Shown here in pieces: positions 5,904 through 6,954 of a stretch of 6,954 nt of DNA (positions within the stretch are counted from its first letter, which is position 1; every line of letters starts with the position of its first letter). The notes beneath the pieces are model-generated. The model made no database searches and had not been told where the DNA came from. It saw only the letters and a program-made list of their open reading frames with translations. Source of the DNA: Clostridiales bacterium UBA5446 (GTDB lineage: Bacteria > Bacillota > Clostridia > Oscillospirales > Oscillospiraceae); NCBI GenBank assembly GCA_002427465.1, contig DIRC01000019.1, positions 3,917 through 10,870 on the forward strand, read 5' to 3'. Position numbers and translations under genes: made by a program.

Positions 5904-6356
5904 ATGCAGAAAATAGAATTCTTAAATATACTGAGACAATCCTTAGAGGGAGAAATTGACCCAAATGAAATAGAGCAAAATATACGTTATTATGACCAAT
6001 ATATTGGTAATCGTCCTGCAGAAGAGGAAGAAAAAATATTAAAAGAACTGGGGGATCCCAGACTTATTGCAAAATCAATTATAGAGGCTGACAGAGCGGC
6101 AAAGCAAAAGGAAAAAGCAAATGACGACTATACGTATCAGAATGCCTATTATGGATATCAAAATCAAGAATCCGGGGATAATAATAACCCGAGGAAGGGA
6201 TTTAAATGGTATCATAAATTAGCCTTAGCTGCGTCCATTCTGTGTATCATTATAATCATCTCCGTATTAGGCAGTATCATGTTTCGGATATTGTTTACGA
6301 TCGGCTTTCCCATATTAATCATTGTGTTTCTGCTGCTATTATTTCGAAAAAAATGA
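5904..6356 (+). CDS. HAAS/DUF1700-family membrane protein
   Basis: The 150-aa protein begins MQKIEFLNILRQSLEG, then IEQNIRYYDQYIGNR, EEEKILKELGDPRLIAKSII (roughly residues 1-60). This is the recognisable helical HAAS/DUF1700 domain: a start like 'xxKxEFLxxLxxxL', a YYxxY segment and an LGDPxxIAxxI motif. A hydrophilic Tyr/Asn-rich linker (65-100) follows, then two hydrophobic helices (about 105-127 and 129-147) and a charged end FRKK. It is thus likely an inner-membrane protein with its N-terminal domain in the cytosol. In this family the domain usually works with a PadR-type repressor encoded next door, as a sensor or anti-regulator; no padR is visible here. AT-rich codon use (AAA, ATA, AGA) contrasts with recJ and rel. 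Family assignment is good and function unproven. Confidence 0.85.
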   Translation: MQKIEFLNILRQSLEGEIDPNEIEQNIRYYDQYIGNRPAEEEEKILKELGDPRLIAKSIIEADRAAKQKEKANDDYTYQNAYYGYQNQESGDNNNPRKGFKWYHKLALAASILCIIIIISVLGSIMFRILFTIGFPILIIVFLLLLFRKK

Positions 6357-6378
6357 TTCCAGATTTATATATACAAAG

Positions 6379-6415
6379 TGAAACGACCGCAAGGGGGAGC
6401 CAAGCGGTCGTTTCA
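6379..6415. terminator. Perfect 12-bp hairpin after the HAAS gene
   Basis: TGAAACGACCGC (6379-6390) pairs completely with GCGGTCGTTTCA (6404-6415) around a 13-nt purine-rich loop. It starts 22 bp after the stop codon, as expected for an intrinsic terminator, but the plus strand continues AATGAGGGGAG with no U-tract. The minus strand continues CACTTTGTAT, slightly more U-rich. It is most likely a transcript end or 3' stabiliser for the HAAS mRNA. Confidence 0.55.
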
Positions 6416-6443
6416 ATGAGGGGAGTATAAATAATTAATAAGG

Positions 6444-6482
6444 GGTTATATATTGTACTTGAGGAATAACCACAAGTACAAT
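6444..6482. repeat. Two interleaved inverted repeats
   Basis: Pair one is GGTTAT (6444-6449) with ATAACC (6466-6471). Pair two is ATTGTACTTG (6452-6461) with CAAGTACAAT (6473-6482), a perfect 10-bp stem. The arms alternate (1a-2a-1b-2b), so the hairpins compete or form a pseudoknot-like arrangement. Because of its symmetry, pair two also makes TTGTAC-18-TACAAT promoter-like elements on both strands. It could be an operator, a divergent promoter core or an RNA switch. Confidence 0.45.
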
Positions 6483-6711
6483 CCTATTATAATACAAAAA
6501 TTTTTATTATGCAATAATTATATTTTGTAAAAAAACGCATTATTAATATGTTTTAACAGTTCTGCATTCTACGGAGTTATTAAATTATTCAAACAGCCTG
6601 CCATTCCTAATATAAATTAGAATTACCGTTTATTTTCTGCATGTATATTAAAATAAAATAAGCAAATAATAAGCATGTAATAACAATATTTCTTTATTAG
6701 GAGGCCATTCT

Positions 6712-6954
6712 ATGAAAGGTAATAATAACAATTTCCGTGATGTAAGAGATGCAAACACGTCGAACTACACGACAGGCAGCAGCCGTAATGTAGGCGGAAG
6801 CAGATGCGAGGATTCAACATCCCGTGATGCAAATAACAGAAGTACAACAAGCAAATATAACACAAGTAATGCAACATCCAGAGATTCTACCAGAGATACC
6901 ACATCCAATGACACAACTTCCCGTGACACAACATCCAGAGATACAACCTCGCGT
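6712..6954 (+). CDS. Hydrophilic pentapeptide-repeat (T-S-R-D-T) protein, N-terminal part (runs off right edge)
   Basis: An excellent ribosome binding site AGGAGG (6699-6704) stands 7 nt before ATG 6712, and 81 codons remain open to the window end. The start is MKGNNNNFRDVRDANTSN. From residue 36 the sequence becomes a repeat of Thr-Ser-Arg-Asp-Thr: TSRDA (36-40), TSRDS (55-59), TRDT (60-63), TSNDT (64-68), TSRDT (69-73), TSRDT (74-78), then TSR at the edge. Composition is almost only T, S, R, D, N, with one Cys (C32), two Tyr, one Phe and no hydrophobic stretch or signal peptide. It is therefore probably an intrinsically disordered, cytosolic or spore/coat-type protein. Repeats are conserved in peptide but vary in synonymous codons (Arg AGA or CGT, Asp GAT or GAC). 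I do not recognise the family. That it is a gene is well supported; the function is unknown. Confidence 0.8.
   Translation, partial: MKGNNNNFRDVRDANTSNYTTGSSRNVGGSRCEDSTSRDANNRSTTSKYNTSNATSRDSTRDTTSNDTTSRDTTSRDTTSR

Larger units (their letters stand above)
6357..6711. other. 355-bp very AT-rich gap with hairpins, no gene
   Basis: No convincing coding frame is present on either strand. It holds the hairpins at 6379-6415 and 6444-6482. An imperfect dyad follows (ACAAAA at 6494-6499 with TTTTGT at 6523-6528, and inner ATTAT/ATAAT). A bulged hairpin occupies 6603-6623 around CTAAT-ATAA-ATTAG. Short direct repeats TTCTGCAT (6560 and 6635) and GCATGTA (6639 and 6673) are also present. A weak promoter candidate, TTGTAA (6525-6530), 16 bp and TATGTT (6547-6552), would give a leader of about 150 nt for the next gene. 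Confidence 0.5.

Noticed and set aside
5897..5959. 20-codon frame starting at an ATG 4 nt after the AAAGGAGG of the HAAS gene
   Set aside because: The spacing is too short for efficient initiation, the peptide is featureless and it overlaps the certain HAAS start. A small translational-coupling role cannot be excluded but has no support.
6242..6430. 62-codon plus-strand frame overlapping the end of the HAAS gene
   Set aside because: It is an alternative frame through the membrane segments and the following hairpin, without a ribosome binding site.
6444..6482. Genuine H-type pseudoknot
   Set aside because: The loop crossing the 6-bp stem would be a single nucleotide, which is too short for both stems to form fully; competing hairpins are more realistic.
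6817..6954. CRISPR array or tandem DNA repeat
   Set aside because: The 15-nt periodicity is coding: units keep the peptide but differ in synonymous bases, with no spacers or palindromic repeats of CRISPR type.

Overview
The window looks like a Gram-positive Clostridia-type chromosome segment. The evidence is the recJ–rel–dtd gene order, a secreted LysM+CAP protein of the YkwD/SafA type, strong AGGAGG-like ribosome binding sites, sigma-A-like promoters, tRNA genes without encoded CCA, and a HAAS/DUF1700 membrane protein. The genus cannot be read from the sequence. The left three quarters is GC-rich (38 of 60 bases are G/C in 4201-4260), which fits an Oscillospirales-like host. From about 5532 rightward the DNA is strikingly AT-rich (18 of 60 G/C in 5901-5960, 9 of 60 in 6481-6540).

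Layout. (1) 1-4407, minus strand: a housekeeping operon read right to left. It holds recJ (single-strand exonuclease), rel (bifunctional (p)ppGpp synthetase/hydrolase) and the first 34 codons of dtd (D-aminoacyl-tRNA deacylase), which runs off the left edge. One sigma-A-like promoter lies in front of recJ, with a conspicuous dyad at its predicted transcription start. (2) 4408-4681: divergent intergenic region with one promoter for each side. (3) 4682-5293, plus strand: a secreted 203-aa LysM + CAP protein, followed by a strong GC-rich hairpin. (4) 5392-5781: a tRNA-Leu(UAA) gene with its own good promoter, then an AT-rich spacer with nested inverted repeats, then tRNA-Arg(ACG) and a textbook intrinsic terminator. 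(5) 5904-6356: a 150-aa HAAS/DUF1700 protein with two C-terminal membrane helices and no PadR partner in view. (6) 6357-6711: a 355-bp very AT-rich gap with two prominent hairpin-forming repeats. (7) 6712 to the right edge: the start of a very unusual gene encoding a hydrophilic protein built from Thr-Ser-Arg-Asp-Thr pentapeptide repeats.

How the genes fit together: the left operon joins DNA repair (RecJ), the stringent response (Rel) and translation quality control (Dtd). This grouping is known from Firmicutes, though the apt gene found between recJ and rel in Bacillus is absent here. The right part begins exactly at the 3' end of tRNA-Leu and differs sharply in composition, as expected for an acquired island or, alternatively, for an assembly misjoin. 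The most interesting items are the repeat protein at the right edge with its structured leader, the composition break at the tRNA, and the operator-like dyad on the recJ–rel–dtd promoter.
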